Of a DNA stretch of 64,000 nt, positions 44,139 through 52,061 are shown piece by piece (positions within the stretch are counted from its first letter, which is position 1; every line of letters begins with the position of its first letter). The notes under the pieces were generated by a model that saw only the letters and a list, made by a program, of their open reading frames with translations, did no database searches and had not been told where the DNA came from. The translations under genes and the position numbers were made by a program. The DNA comes from Lachnoclostridium phytofermentans (lineage in GTDB: Bacteria; Bacillota; Clostridia; Lachnospirales; Lachnospiraceae): the NCBI RefSeq assembly GCF_000733755.1, contig NZ_JPOF01000003.1, positions 1,218,501-1,282,500 on the forward strand, given 5' to 3'.

Positions 44139-45710
44139 TTGGAACTCATTAAAAAGAACATACATATGAATAAACTGAAATGTAAAAGCAATCTTCAGGT
44201 AACCTTTGACGATGATTTCAATGTACCGGATAGTAAACCAGACATTAGTAAATTAATTAAATCTCAAGGGGAAATCAAGTTTAACGATCAGAAAATAAAC
44301 AATGGGAAACTGTATGCAAATGGTTCATTGCATTTTCAGGTATTATATTTAAGTGATGAAACCGCTCGGCCAATCCATAGCTTAAGTGGGCAGATTCCTT
44401 TCGATGAGGTAATCAACTTAAATGAATCCTGTAACCATGATACTGGTACATTAAAATACGAGATTGAAGACCTAACTGCAAGTATTATTAACTCTAGAAA
44501 ACTTAGTCTAAAGGCCTTGGTGCGCCTAAGTGTAGCCGTAGAGGATCTGTATGACGAAGAAAGTGCAGTAGCAGTTGATGCTGAGCCAGACGTGCAATCC
44601 ATAACTAAAACAATTGACGTTACCAATATGGCTGTTAACAAAAAGGACAGCTATCGTTTTCGTGACGAGGTTTCATTACCATCCGGTAAGAGCTGTATCT
44701 CTGAAATTCTTTACAACAATATAGAACTTAAGAATGTCGATGTGCGTCTATTGACAGATAAGTTCACTGCCAAAGGTGAGATTTCGCTGTTTGTCCTTTA
44801 CATAGGAGAGGGTGAAGACAGCCCTATGGAATACTATGAGACTGATCTACCTTTTAGCTCATCAATTGATTGTACCGGATGTACTGAGGATATGACTCCT
44901 GATATCTCACTTGAAATCGTTGGTAATAATTTGAGTGTAAAACCAGACTCGGATGGAGAAGAAAGAGTTCTTGATTTAGAAACAATCTTAGATGTTTCCA
45001 TAAAGATCTATGAGGAAACTCAGATGCAGATTCTTCAAGACATCTATTCTCCAGTGAGAGAACTAACTCCTATCTACAAGGAAGCAAAATACGAAAATCT
45101 TCTTATGCGCAATAGTAATCGCGCCCGCATATCAGAAAGAATCAAATTAAATAATGATAGTGCAAAGTTATTACAGATATGTCATGGAAGTGGTAACGTT
45201 AAGATTGACGATATTGTCCCGATTGATAATGGTTTAGAAGTGGAAGGTATCATTGACCTTAGCATACTTTACATAAGTTCAGATGATGCGAGACCTTTGC
45301 AGGCTATAAAAGCCGCTGTTCCATTTGCTCAAATGATTGAAATTCGTGACCTTAAATCCAACAGTAACTATGACGTGAAACCATGTCTTGAGCAAATCAA
45401 CATTATGATGTTAGACAACACTGAGGTTGAGGTAAAAGCTAGTGTTGTTCTAAATGTGATAGCGTTTGACTGTTTAACAGAATCCTTTGTAGTTGACTTT
45501 AAAGAAGAACCATTAAACTTAGAGCTATTGCAGTCGATGCCTGGAATGATTGGTTATGTCGTAAAACCTGGCGATAATCTATGGAAAATAGCAAAAAGCT
45601 ATCATACCACTGTAGATGCGATTAAAGATATCAATGATTTGGATTCGGACTCCATTAGTGTTGGTGATCATCTTTTAATTGTAAAAGAATTAGATCCATG
45701 TTTTGCATGA
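44139..45710 (+). CDS. SPOCS-domain (DUF3794) spore protein with C-terminal LysM
   Basis: 523 residues from a TTG start at 44139, which follows AAGGAGG by 8 bases and yields (M)ELIKKNIHMNKLKCKS, the usual start of this family; the ATG at 44118 overlaps that ribosome site. SPOCS/DUF3794 repeats (about residues 40-460) begin with VTFDDDFNVPDSKPDI. A LysM domain (about 474-518, YVVKPGDNLWKIAKSYHTT) should bind peptidoglycan. Similar proteins (SpoVID/SafA-like, exosporium-associated) locate to the spore coat or cortex. Monocistronic. Confidence 0.9.
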   Translation: MELIKKNIHMNKLKCKSNLQVTFDDDFNVPDSKPDISKLIKSQGEIKFNDQKINNGKLYANGSLHFQVLYLSDETARPIHSLSGQIPFDEVINLNESCNHDTGTLKYEIEDLTASIINSRKLSLKALVRLSVAVEDLYDEESAVAVDAEPDVQSITKTIDVTNMAVNKKDSYRFRDEVSLPSGKSCISEILYNNIELKNVDVRLLTDKFTAKGEISLFVLYIGEGEDSPMEYYETDLPFSSSIDCTGCTEDMTPDISLEIVGNNLSVKPDSDGEERVLDLETILDVSIKIYEETQMQILQDIYSPVRELTPIYKEAKYENLLMRNSNRARISERIKLNNDSAKLLQICHGSGNVKIDDIVPIDNGLEVEGIIDLSILYISSDDARPLQAIKAAVPFAQMIEIRDLKSNSNYDVKPCLEQINIMMLDNTEVEVKASVVLNVIAFDCLTESFVVDFKEEPLNLELLQSMPGMIGYVVKPGDNLWKIAKSYHTTVDAIKDINDLDSDSISVGDHLLIVKELDPCFA

Positions 45711-45739
45711 TTAAAAAATCATCTCCAAATGTATAAAAA

Positions 45740-45796
45740 GCATAAAAAGTACCTTGGAAATGGCTTTTATAGGCCAGTCAAGGTACCTTTTTATGC
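45740..45796. terminator. Bidirectional terminator after the SPOCS-LysM gene
   Basis: GCATAAAAAG-TACCTTG pairs with CAAGGTACCTTTTTATGC with one bulged base, inner TGGC/GCCA. It separates two converging genes. Confidence 0.75.
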
Positions 45797-45854
45797 ACTA
45801 TTATTTATGAAGTAATTTAGTGTCAAACTCATATTCTATGGATTTAGAAAGCGA

Positions 45855-46427
45855 TTACTCTAAACCATCTTTCCACTTGTTTAACTTTTCAATCGTTGTG
45901 TCTAATGTTTTTTGACATATCTCAGGAAGTTTACCTCCCCAAGTTTTCGTTGCTTCATCAAATCCTTTTTTGACAGCATTAATCATGGTTTCTGCTTTGG
46001 AGGAATCATTTCCTGCTAATGCTTTCGCAAAAGACACTAAACGTTCGGAGGTTTGTTCAACACCCCAATATCCATCCTCTGCAATATCTGAGGAAGCTTT
46101 CGCAGCTGTCTCTGGATCAACCTGTACTTTTCCTTCTCGAAGTAGTGCCCAAATGTCAGTAGCATCTGTTACCTTCTCCCCTTGTTTTAACATCATTTTC
46201 TCTACTAGGGAGCGAAGGCTTGCTGTTCTTTGTTCTGCATCCGCTTTTAATCTTTCGATTGTCGTTCTATCCTGTTGCTTATTTGTTTTGCTTTCCTCTG
46301 ACTTTTCATAAGTTGCAGCTACAGTTTCTTGTTTCGACTCATTCGCCTTCGAACTCTTCTTTTCTAATTCTACCGACTCTGTTGATGCATAGGTGCTTCT
46401 TACACCCGTAACTCCGTTTACACTCAT
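45855..46427 (-). CDS. Soluble protein of unknown function, Lys/Glu/Ser-rich N-terminus
   Basis: 190 residues. The first 70 are low-complexity and polar (MSVNGVTGVRSTYASTESVE, many Lys, Glu, Ser), the rest a helical domain (about 75-190) with ATDIWALLREGKVQVDPETA and EDGYWGVEQTSERLVSFAKAL. No signal peptide or catalytic motif. The N-terminus resembles those of flagellar-secretion substrates in a general way, not enough to assign. AAGGAGGG precedes the ATG. Confidence 0.6.
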   Translation of the reverse strand: MSVNGVTGVRSTYASTESVELEKKSSKANESKQETVAATYEKSEESKTNKQQDRTTIERLKADAEQRTASLRSLVEKMMLKQGEKVTDATDIWALLREGKVQVDPETAAKASSDIAEDGYWGVEQTSERLVSFAKALAGNDSSKAETMINAVKKGFDEATKTWGGKLPEICQKTLDTTIEKLNKWKDGLE

Positions 46428-46552
46428 ACAATACCCTCCTTGGTATTCTTAGGATAATAAACCCTAAGCTGAAAGACAATAGTTCCCGACCTTTTTTAGG
46501 TCTTATTTCTTATATCGGAAGGAATCGTAAAAATGTTTACCTCTCTACCTGA

Positions 46553-47275
46553 TTAAGGTTCTAAACCCTTAAGTGCATTCAGTACCTCAGATGCACTTTT
46601 CCTTTTAGCAAGTAAAACGTGAATTGGTTCATTTATCTGTCCCAGACTATGAGCATCTGAATCAGAAATTACTCTACATTGAGAAAGATATGGATTACTA
46701 TCTAATAAACATTCTTTGTTCTCTAATTTGGATAACTCAACACAGGAAAATCTACTATCCGGCGGAAGAAACCCGAGATTAGATATTACACTGTTTGAGT
46801 TTTTATCGATATGTGCCGGAATCATGACTCCGTGATAAGCTTTTACAACTTCATAGACTTCAGAAAATCCGATCGTGGTTGCATTAATCAAAAGATACTC
46901 TTCCCTATCTATCTCCTTCTCATCCTCATCAACTACAATCTGATTTCCAAATATGTTTTCTTTATTCTTTACTTTTATCAAACGTTCATAAACATAGGTA
47001 TCAAACCTCATCGCATCTTCTAAATCTGCAAACAAGCAAATAACATGCACTTCCTCTGAAGTCGTTAACTCCATGCCTGGTAAAACTAAAATATCATTTT
47101 TCTTCCCGATTTCTATTGAAGCCTTGCAGTTTTTACAAGTATTATGATCAGTAATTGCAATCACATCCAGACCCTTTAGCGCCGCCATCATAACTATATT
47201 GGTCGGAGTCATATCATCATCAGCACAAGGGGATAAGCAGGTGTGAATATGAAAATCATAGGTCAACTGAAGCAT
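46553..47275 (-). CDS. PHP-domain phosphoesterase, hydrogenase locus
   Basis: 240 residues. DFHIHTCLSPCADDDMTP carries the first PHP metal-binding HxH motif, followed by ITDHNTC and, near the C-terminus, SDSDAHS. PHP proteins hydrolyse phosphoesters with two or three metal ions. The start is uncertain: 47275 has a weak ribosome site and overlaps the preceding gene by 20 bases, so coupling is likely; 47296 is an alternative. Conserved, as I recall, beside HydA-like genes in Clostridia. Confidence 0.8.
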   Translation of the reverse strand: MLQLTYDFHIHTCLSPCADDDMTPTNIVMMAALKGLDVIAITDHNTCKNCKASIEIGKKNDILVLPGMELTTSEEVHVICLFADLEDAMRFDTYVYERLIKVKNKENIFGNQIVVDEDEKEIDREEYLLINATTIGFSEVYEVVKAYHGVMIPAHIDKNSNSVISNLGFLPPDSRFSCVELSKLENKECLLDSNPYLSQCRVISDSDAHSLGQINEPIHVLLAKRKSASEVLNALKGLEP

Positions 47276-47603
47276 GAATAATTTGATACACCTCATACGC
47301 TGCTTCAAATATTGAAAGGTCGGTAGCTAAAATTGTAATAGCTTCACTTTTCGCTTTTGATAATGCAGCCGCATCAAGCGTAATTCCCTCCGCCAAAATT
47401 ACACAAGCTGCTTCCGTTAAAGTTGCAACCGCTAACGTATTTATGTTACCCATTACTGTCACCCAAGCAGATCCGGCTGGAATTTTACTCATTGCAATAC
47501 TTAATAGATCACAGCAAAATGGAGTCTTTACCTCTGTATTTAGATTGTTCCCTTCGTTGATAACAGTAAAATTACATCTCCTAATAAATTCTTGTTTTGT
47601 CAT
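47256..47603 (-). CDS. DRTGG-domain protein (second copy in the locus)
   Basis: 115 residues. A DRTGG/CBS-linker-like fold, with TVMGNINTLAVATLTEAACVILAEG and KSEAITILATDLSIFEAAYE resembling the protein encoded at 49544-49894. DRTGG domains are found with phosphotransacetylases and ligand-sensing proteins; the function here is unknown. GGGAGGT precedes the ATG. The PHP gene starts inside its end. Confidence 0.8.
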   Translation of the reverse strand: MTKQEFIRRCNFTVINEGNNLNTEVKTPFCCDLLSIAMSKIPAGSAWVTVMGNINTLAVATLTEAACVILAEGITLDAAALSKAKSEAITILATDLSIFEAAYEVYQIIHASVDL

Positions 47604-47713
47604 CCTTACCTCCCGCTTAAGTAAATTCTATGTAGGTGTTTCTTTCGATCTAATATTGATAGCATTTTGGTACTAATCATTACTTCAAAACTCAGCCGTT
47701 GACTTAAGCGCAT

Positions 47714-48997
47714 TTAGTCTGAATTATCCTTTGGAAATTGAACAGATAACTTGTTCACATACTCTCTAAAGATATGGATGCAATAATTTTCATCCGCGAC
47801 CCCTCTCACAATATCCTCTGCAAGAGCCTTACATGTCGGAGCCCCACAAGAACCACAGTCAAGCCCAGGAAACTTCTTACAAAGTTCTTCTACTTTTGCC
47901 ACTTTACCAATACTTTCAATTAAACTGACTCCAAGATTAAAAACTGGTTCATATTCAACCTCTTGTGTCCAACCAATATCAATACTTTCTAGTGGTATAT
48001 GCGTTCTAGCAACAGGCATATATTTACGAAGCCTTTTTAGTTTTACTTTCGCTACATATGGATTTTCAACGGTTAGGACACCCCCAACACAGCCTCCATT
48101 GCAAGCATTAAGCTCAATAAATTCTAAGTTTGTAAACTTTTGATCCTCCATATCCTCTAGTACACGAATGATGTTTTCAATTCCATCTGCTGCAAGATAA
48201 CTATCTGTTAGAAGACCACTTGCTTCACCACCGCTAGAGCCCCAACTAATTCCTATTTTCCCTGATATCGCAAGGTCTTCTAACTCTTCTTTCTCTGCTA
48301 CCGTCTTCATACATCCAATTAGCTGAGGATAGACATCCTTAATTGCAAGCACCCCATCTACCTCACTTTTTTCATAACCCAATGGATTTTTAGCCGCTGT
48401 TACCTTCGCTGGGCACGGTGAGATGAAGAAGATTCCTATTCTCTCTCTTGGAAGACCTGTCTTCTCCATGGCCACTTTTACAGCTAGTTCAGCAGCTATA
48501 TCAACTGGCGCCTTTAACGGAAGTAGATGCTCCAATAAATTAGGAAAGCGCACTCGAATCAGTCTAGTCACCACAGGGCATGCTGTACTGATAATAGGCC
48601 ACTTTTCTTTATGTTCTTCTATATACATTCTAGATGCTGCAGATAAGATTTCAGCGGCGCCACTAACTTCAAATACATCGGAGAATCCCATCAACTTTAA
48701 GGCATTTAAGACAATATTAATATCGTCTAAATTATTCATCTGGGCATACAAAGAAGGTGCTGGTAGGGCAACAGTATACTCATACTGTTTTATCATGTCC
48801 ATACTATCAAACGTCGCATTCTTAGCATGATGAGGACATATTCTTATGCACTCACCACAGTCGATACAAAATTCTTTTGTAATTACCGCCTTTTGATTAC
48901 GAACTCTTATTGCCTCGGTAGGGCATCGCTTAATGCAATTAATGCACCCCATACAAAGGTTTTCATCCAATCGCACCGCGGTATAAAACTTCCCCAT
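47714..48997 (-). CDS. HydA-like [FeFe]-hydrogenase paralogue, possible H2/redox sensor
   Basis: 427 residues. Two [4Fe-4S] motifs at the N-terminus (CMGCINCIKRCP, CIDCGECIRICP), an H-cluster domain (about 70-360) and a C-terminal four-cysteine Fe-S motif (DCGSCGAPTC...). The H-cluster motifs read TACPVV (L1), SPCPAK (L2) and NACNGGCVGG (L3), keeping the four ligand cysteines. The proton-transfer cysteine of the usual TSCCP is alanine here, as described for sensory HydS-type enzymes. It is therefore proposed as a regulator. There is no PAS domain. In operon with DRTGG and ATPase genes. Confidence 0.85.
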   Translation of the reverse strand: MGKFYTAVRLDENLCMGCINCIKRCPTEAIRVRNQKAVITKEFCIDCGECIRICPHHAKNATFDSMDMIKQYEYTVALPAPSLYAQMNNLDDINIVLNALKLMGFSDVFEVSGAAEILSAASRMYIEEHKEKWPIISTACPVVTRLIRVRFPNLLEHLLPLKAPVDIAAELAVKVAMEKTGLPRERIGIFFISPCPAKVTAAKNPLGYEKSEVDGVLAIKDVYPQLIGCMKTVAEKEELEDLAISGKIGISWGSSGGEASGLLTDSYLAADGIENIIRVLEDMEDQKFTNLEFIELNACNGGCVGGVLTVENPYVAKVKLKRLRKYMPVARTHIPLESIDIGWTQEVEYEPVFNLGVSLIESIGKVAKVEELCKKFPGLDCGSCGAPTCKALAEDIVRGVADENYCIHIFREYVNKLSVQFPKDNSD

Positions 48998-49124
48998 ACT
49001 CTTCCCCCCTCTCCTAGTGTATCTCTACGTCTACTCGTTTTCCTTTAAGTTAAATTTTCTATTATTAACTATATTCAATAATCATCTAACATTCCTTACT
49101 TTCTTATACGCCATTTTTAGATAC

Positions 49125-49547
49125 TTACATAAAAATTTTTAACGTTACAGTAGTCCCTTCTCCTAGTATGGTATCAATCTTCATATCATCTGAGTATTTT
49201 TTCATATTCGGAAGACCCATACCCGCTCCAAATCCCAGTGCTCTTACATTATCTGGTGCGGTAGAATATCCAGCTTGCATAGCAAGTTCTACATCTACGA
49301 TTCCTGGCCCTTCATCATTTAGTATTATTATGACTTCTTGAGACGAAATATGAACTGTTATTTCTCCTCCATGAGCATGAATTACCATGTTTATCTCACC
49401 CTCATACATAGATATGGCAACCTTTCTCACAACCTCTGGTTTTGCACCCATCTGCTTTAACTTCTTTTTCACATCGCTGGATGCTTCCCCTGCCCTTGTA
49501 AAATCATCCCCAGATATCGTATAAGTTAATGTGATTGTATTACTCAA
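49125..49547 (-). CDS. Anti-sigma-type / histidine-kinase-like ATPase, hydrogenase locus
   Basis: 140 residues from a TTG start (49545-49547), with GGAGG 7 bases before it. GHKL ATPase boxes: EGEINMVIHAHGG (N box), DEGPGI (G1) and GFGAGMGLPNMKKYSDDM (G2). There is no histidine phosphorylation domain, so it resembles RsbW/SpoIIAB-type switch kinases. The TTG start overlaps the upstream gene's TGA (TTGA), so translation is coupled. Partner and target unknown. Confidence 0.82.
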   Translation of the reverse strand: MSNTITLTYTISGDDFTRAGEASSDVKKKLKQMGAKPEVVRKVAISMYEGEINMVIHAHGGEITVHISSQEVIIILNDEGPGIVDVELAMQAGYSTAPDNVRALGFGAGMGLPNMKKYSDDMKIDTILGEGTTVTLKIFM

Positions 49548-49894
49548 TTTGAAATACCTCCACGCAAACCATTTTGATATAGTAACCCACATGCAGAAAA
49601 CATACGATGCCCTGTGCATAGTAATGGTATCTCTCTTTCGTTTGCAAGCTCAATCATAGATTCATCTGGTCTCTTTCCCCGAACAAAAACAATGCACACG
49701 ACATCCATCATCTCCGCAGTACGCACTACCTGTAAGTTGCATAATCCAGTTAATAACACGCATTGTTCCTTGACAAATGCAAGTACATCACTCATCATAT
49801 CGGATCCGCAGCCTGTGTGCGCTTCACGATCTAAAAACTCTTCACCGCTAATTACTTGTGCTCCAAGTATTTCTTTCACATCTCTTACAGTCAT
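49544..49894 (-). CDS. DRTGG-domain protein (first copy in the locus)
   Basis: 116 residues. It begins MTVRDVKEILGAQVISGEE with DRTGG-domain features (GCGSDMMSDVLAFVKE, then VCIVFVRGKRPDESM, LLCTGH). Similar to the second copy at 47256-47603. It leads the leftward operon: AAGGAGG lies just before the ATG and the 49982-50000 palindrome is about 90 bases upstream. Its 3' end overlaps the ATPase gene by 4 bases. Confidence 0.82.
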   Translation of the reverse strand: MTVRDVKEILGAQVISGEEFLDREAHTGCGSDMMSDVLAFVKEQCVLLTGLCNLQVVRTAEMMDVVCIVFVRGKRPDESMIELANEREIPLLCTGHRMFSACGLLYQNGLRGGISN

Positions 49895-49980
49895 GTACGA
49901 ATGCCTCCTTATCCTCTATGCGGTATACGTAACATATCATAAAGACAACTCTTCCCGCTTAAGTTATCTACTTTTTTGTC

Positions 49981-50001
49981 ATTGTTATAAAATATAACAA
50001 T
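49981..50001. promoter_or_regulatory. Perfect palindrome near the leftward hydrogenase operon promoter
   Basis: ATTGTTATA and TATAACAAT flank three A, a perfect 9+3+9 palindrome. TTGTTA half-sites resemble Rex operators, but the spacer is one base longer than in the standard 18-bp Rex site. It lies 16 bases downstream of a minus-strand TATAAT, an operator position. Confidence 0.5.
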
Positions 50002-50319
50002 GCCGTTCTTCACTTTCATTATAATTTTGCCATTGCTTTCTTTTTGTACTAAAACTGTCAATATTGTATAATTTTTACACATTTTTATTTATATATCAGT
50101 ATAACATTACCAAAGACTCTTTTCAACTCTAGCTACATAAAATTTTCCAAATATATGTTATTTTATTAACTATGTTATATCTTTTATTGTGCTTTCAGAA
50201 CAATTAATTCTATATCTATTACATTTAAATTGTTAATAGTGCTTAATTGAATACACAATTTCATAATTTGTATTTGCTTTACTTGATTTTAAATACTGTT
50301 ATTTGTTAAATATATATCA

Positions 50320-50351
50320 TTGTGGATTTTTCACTAATATCATGCTATAAT
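50320..50351 (+). promoter_or_regulatory. Extended -10 promoter for the rightward hydrogenase operon
   Basis: TGC-TATAAT (50343-50351) is an extended -10; the best -35 candidate (TTGTGG at 50320) is 20 bases away and weak. Confidence 0.55.
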
Positions 50352-50359
50352 ATTATTGT

Positions 50360-50383
50360 TTTTCGACAACATGTCATCGAAAA
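50360..50383. promoter_or_regulatory. Imperfect 24-bp dyad overlapping the rightward operon start
   Basis: TTTTCGA and TCGAAAA flank a centre ACATGT, giving 20 of 24 positions in dyad symmetry. It lies just downstream of the predicted transcription start, where a repressor would block elongation. Confidence 0.45.
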
Positions 50384-50385
50384 GA

Positions 50386-50403
50386 TTGTTAAAAAACTAT
50401 CAA
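50386..50403. promoter_or_regulatory. Candidate Rex-type operator before the NuoE-like gene
   Basis: TTGTTAAAAAACTATCAA (18 bases) matches the Rex consensus TTGTTAA-N4-TTAACAA at 12 of 14 defined positions. It overlaps the ribosome site AAGGAGG. Rex senses the NADH/NAD+ ratio; the assignment is inference. Confidence 0.4.
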
Positions 50404-50415
50404 GGAGGTTTTATC

Positions 50416-50910
50416 ATGAGCTCACAGAAATCAACCGTTCCTTTTGCTGGAACAAAAGAGCAAGAGGAAGCACTTATTAGTGTCATAGAAGAGCTTAGAA
50501 GTGACAAAGGTGCCCTAATGCCTATACTTCAGAAGGCACAAGAAATCTATGGCTACCTTCCGATTGAAGTTCAAACCATAATTTCAAACACGTTAGATAT
50601 TCCTTTAGAAAAAATCTATGGAGTAGTAACCTTTTATTCTCAATTCTCTCTTTTCCCAAAAGGTAAATTCAAAATTTCCGTATGTCTTGGTACTGCTTGT
50701 TATGTAAAGGGTTCTGGAGACATCTACAATAAACTTATGGAGAAGCTTGGTATCGCTAGTGGTGAATGCACTCCAGACGGAAAATTTTCTTTAGAAGCTT
50801 GCCGCTGTATTGGTGCTTGCGGTCTAGCCCCAGTTCTTACCATTAATGATGATGTATACGGAAGACTTTCCATTGACGACTTAGACGGTATTCTTGCTAA
50901 GTACGAATAA
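50416..50910 (+). CDS. hydC: NuoE/HydC-like [2Fe-2S] subunit of the hydrogenase complex
   Basis: 164 residues. A thioredoxin-like [2Fe-2S] fold of the 24-kDa NADH dehydrogenase family; cluster ligands in CLGTACYVKG and CRCIGACGLAP. The N-terminal helical part includes LPIEVQTIISNTLDIPLEKIYGVVTFY. It transfers electrons between the NAD(H)-binding HydB and HydA. The start at 50416 follows CAAGGAGG. First gene of the rightward operon. Confidence 0.92.
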   Translation: MSSQKSTVPFAGTKEQEEALISVIEELRSDKGALMPILQKAQEIYGYLPIEVQTIISNTLDIPLEKIYGVVTFYSQFSLFPKGKFKISVCLGTACYVKGSGDIYNKLMEKLGIASGECTPDGKFSLEACRCIGACGLAPVLTINDDVYGRLSIDDLDGILAKYE

Positions 50911-50980
50911 TCAGATTTGTATCGTTTTTTTGTCATAAAATTATCTTTGTCTATAAAACATGAAATAGAGGAAATCAATT

Positions 50981-51538
50981 ATGATGCCGGAAATCTCTCT
51001 GAACGTTTTGGATGTCGCCCAAAACTCCATTCGTGCAGATGCAACACTAATTGCAATAACTGTAACTGTAAATAGAAATAAGGATACCCTGACCATTGCC
51101 ATTAAAGACAATGGTTGTGGCATGACGAAAGACCAAGTAACTCGTGTCTTAGATCCTTTTTATACAACAAGAACAACCCGTAAGATTGGGCTTGGAATCC
51201 CGTTTTTTCAACACGCGGCAATTGCCACAGGCGGTAACTTTTCTATAGAGTCTGTTGTAGGTGAAGGTACGGTAGTTACAGCAAGCTTTATACTCTCTCA
51301 TATTGATCGGATGCCGCTTGGAGACATGACAAGCACGATGCATACGCTAATAACATTGAATAACCGGATAGATTTCTTATATACATACACAGTAGATAAC
51401 AGAAGTTTTACCCTAGATACCAGAGAATTTCGAATGATTCTTGATGGAGTACCATTTAATACTCCAGATGTCTCTAACTATATACGAGATTTCTTAAGCG
51501 AGAATAAACAAGAAGTCGATCAAGGAATCATTTTCTAA
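50981..51538 (+). CDS. Histidine-kinase-like ATPase domain protein
   Basis: 185 residues. GHKL ATPase: SLNVLDVAQNSIRADAT (N box), IKDNGCGMTKDQV (G1) and KIGLGIPFFQHAA (G2). No dimerisation or phosphorylation domain. Found, to my recollection, in the same position in clostridial hydrogenase operons, between the NuoE-like and ferredoxin-like genes. Role unknown; it may act on a neighbouring subunit or on gene expression. GAGGAAATC precedes the ATG. Confidence 0.82.
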   Translation: MMPEISLNVLDVAQNSIRADATLIAITVTVNRNKDTLTIAIKDNGCGMTKDQVTRVLDPFYTTRTTRKIGLGIPFFQHAAIATGGNFSIESVVGEGTVVTASFILSHIDRMPLGDMTSTMHTLITLNNRIDFLYTYTVDNRSFTLDTREFRMILDGVPFNTPDVSNYIRDFLSENKQEVDQGIIF

Positions 51539-51562
51539 GATAATTTGTCTAAATTTGTACAA

Positions 51563-51587
51563 AGACATCAATATTAACTTGATGTCT
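51563..51587 (+). other. Hairpin between ATPase and ferredoxin-like genes
   Basis: AGACATCAA and TTGATGTCT form a perfect 9-bp stem with a 7-base loop. No T run follows, so it is probably not a terminator. It lies 6 bases before copy 2 of the dispersed element. Confidence 0.5.
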
Positions 51588-51593
51588 AGTGCT

Positions 51594-51665
51594 AAACAAG
51601 AAAAAGTTCGTTTACAGACCTTTTCCTTGTCATGAATTATATGCGCAAAAGATCTGCGCAGGAAT
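51594..51665 (+). repeat. Two-hairpin dispersed element, copy 2
   Basis: Hairpin A (ACAAGAAAAAG with CTTTTCCTTGT), the same CATGAATTATA linker as copy 1, then a shorter hairpin B (TGCGCA arms) and the tail GGAAT. The ferredoxin-like gene's ribosome site (GGAGG) follows directly. The first 48 bases match copy 1 without gaps. Confidence 0.6.
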
Positions 51666-51674
51666 GGAGGAATT

Positions 51675-52046
51675 ATGAAATCTCTTGAAGAATTAAAAGC
51701 AATCCGCGAGAAGATGCAGAATCAGATAGGCCTTCGTAATGAAGCTGGAGCAAATATCCGTGTCGTTGTAGGTATGGCCACCTGTGGTATCGCAAGTGGA
51801 GCAAGGCCTGTACTCAATGCCCTTTCTAGTGCAGTCCAAGAAAAAGGCCTTACAAACGTAATGGTCACACAAACTGGATGTATTGGTTTATGTCAGTTTG
51901 AACCAATTGTAGAGGTTATGGAAGCCGAAAAAGAAAAGGTAACTTATGTCAAGATGACAGCAGAAAAAGCGCTTGAAGTAGTTGAAAAGCACTTGGTACG
52001 TGGTCAGATTATCAAAGAATACACGATTCAAAATTATATTAATTAG
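51675..52046 (+). CDS. Thioredoxin-like [2Fe-2S] ferredoxin of the hydrogenase operon
   Basis: 123 residues. VVVGMATCGIASGARPVLNAL and TQTGCIGLCQFEPIVEV give the C-x(10-12)-C...C-x3-C-type spacing of thioredoxin-like [2Fe-2S] ferredoxins; the first cysteine pair is reduced to one visible cysteine. Similar to the N-terminal domain of the next protein. Small electron-transfer component next to HydB; 15 bases separate the two genes. Confidence 0.8.
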   Translation: MKSLEELKAIREKMQNQIGLRNEAGANIRVVVGMATCGIASGARPVLNALSSAVQEKGLTNVMVTQTGCIGLCQFEPIVEVMEAEKEKVTYVKMTAEKALEVVEKHLVRGQIIKEYTIQNYIN

Positions 52047-52061
52047 CGAGGAGGACCTAAT

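Larger units (their letters stand above)
49895..50415. other. Divergent AT-rich control region of the hydrogenase locus
   Basis: 521 bases separate the two hydrogenase operons. It contains a 21-bp palindrome (49981-50001), a TATAAT on the minus strand (50018-50023), an extended -10 promoter for the rightward operon (50320-50351), and a 24-bp dyad (50360-50383) and a Rex-like site (50386-50403) next to its start. No gene is seen. Confidence 0.6.

Noticed and set aside
46488-46504. Small hairpin GACC-TTTTTTA-GGTC after the PHP gene
   Set aside because: The stem is only 4-5 bp, too weak to call a terminator on its own.
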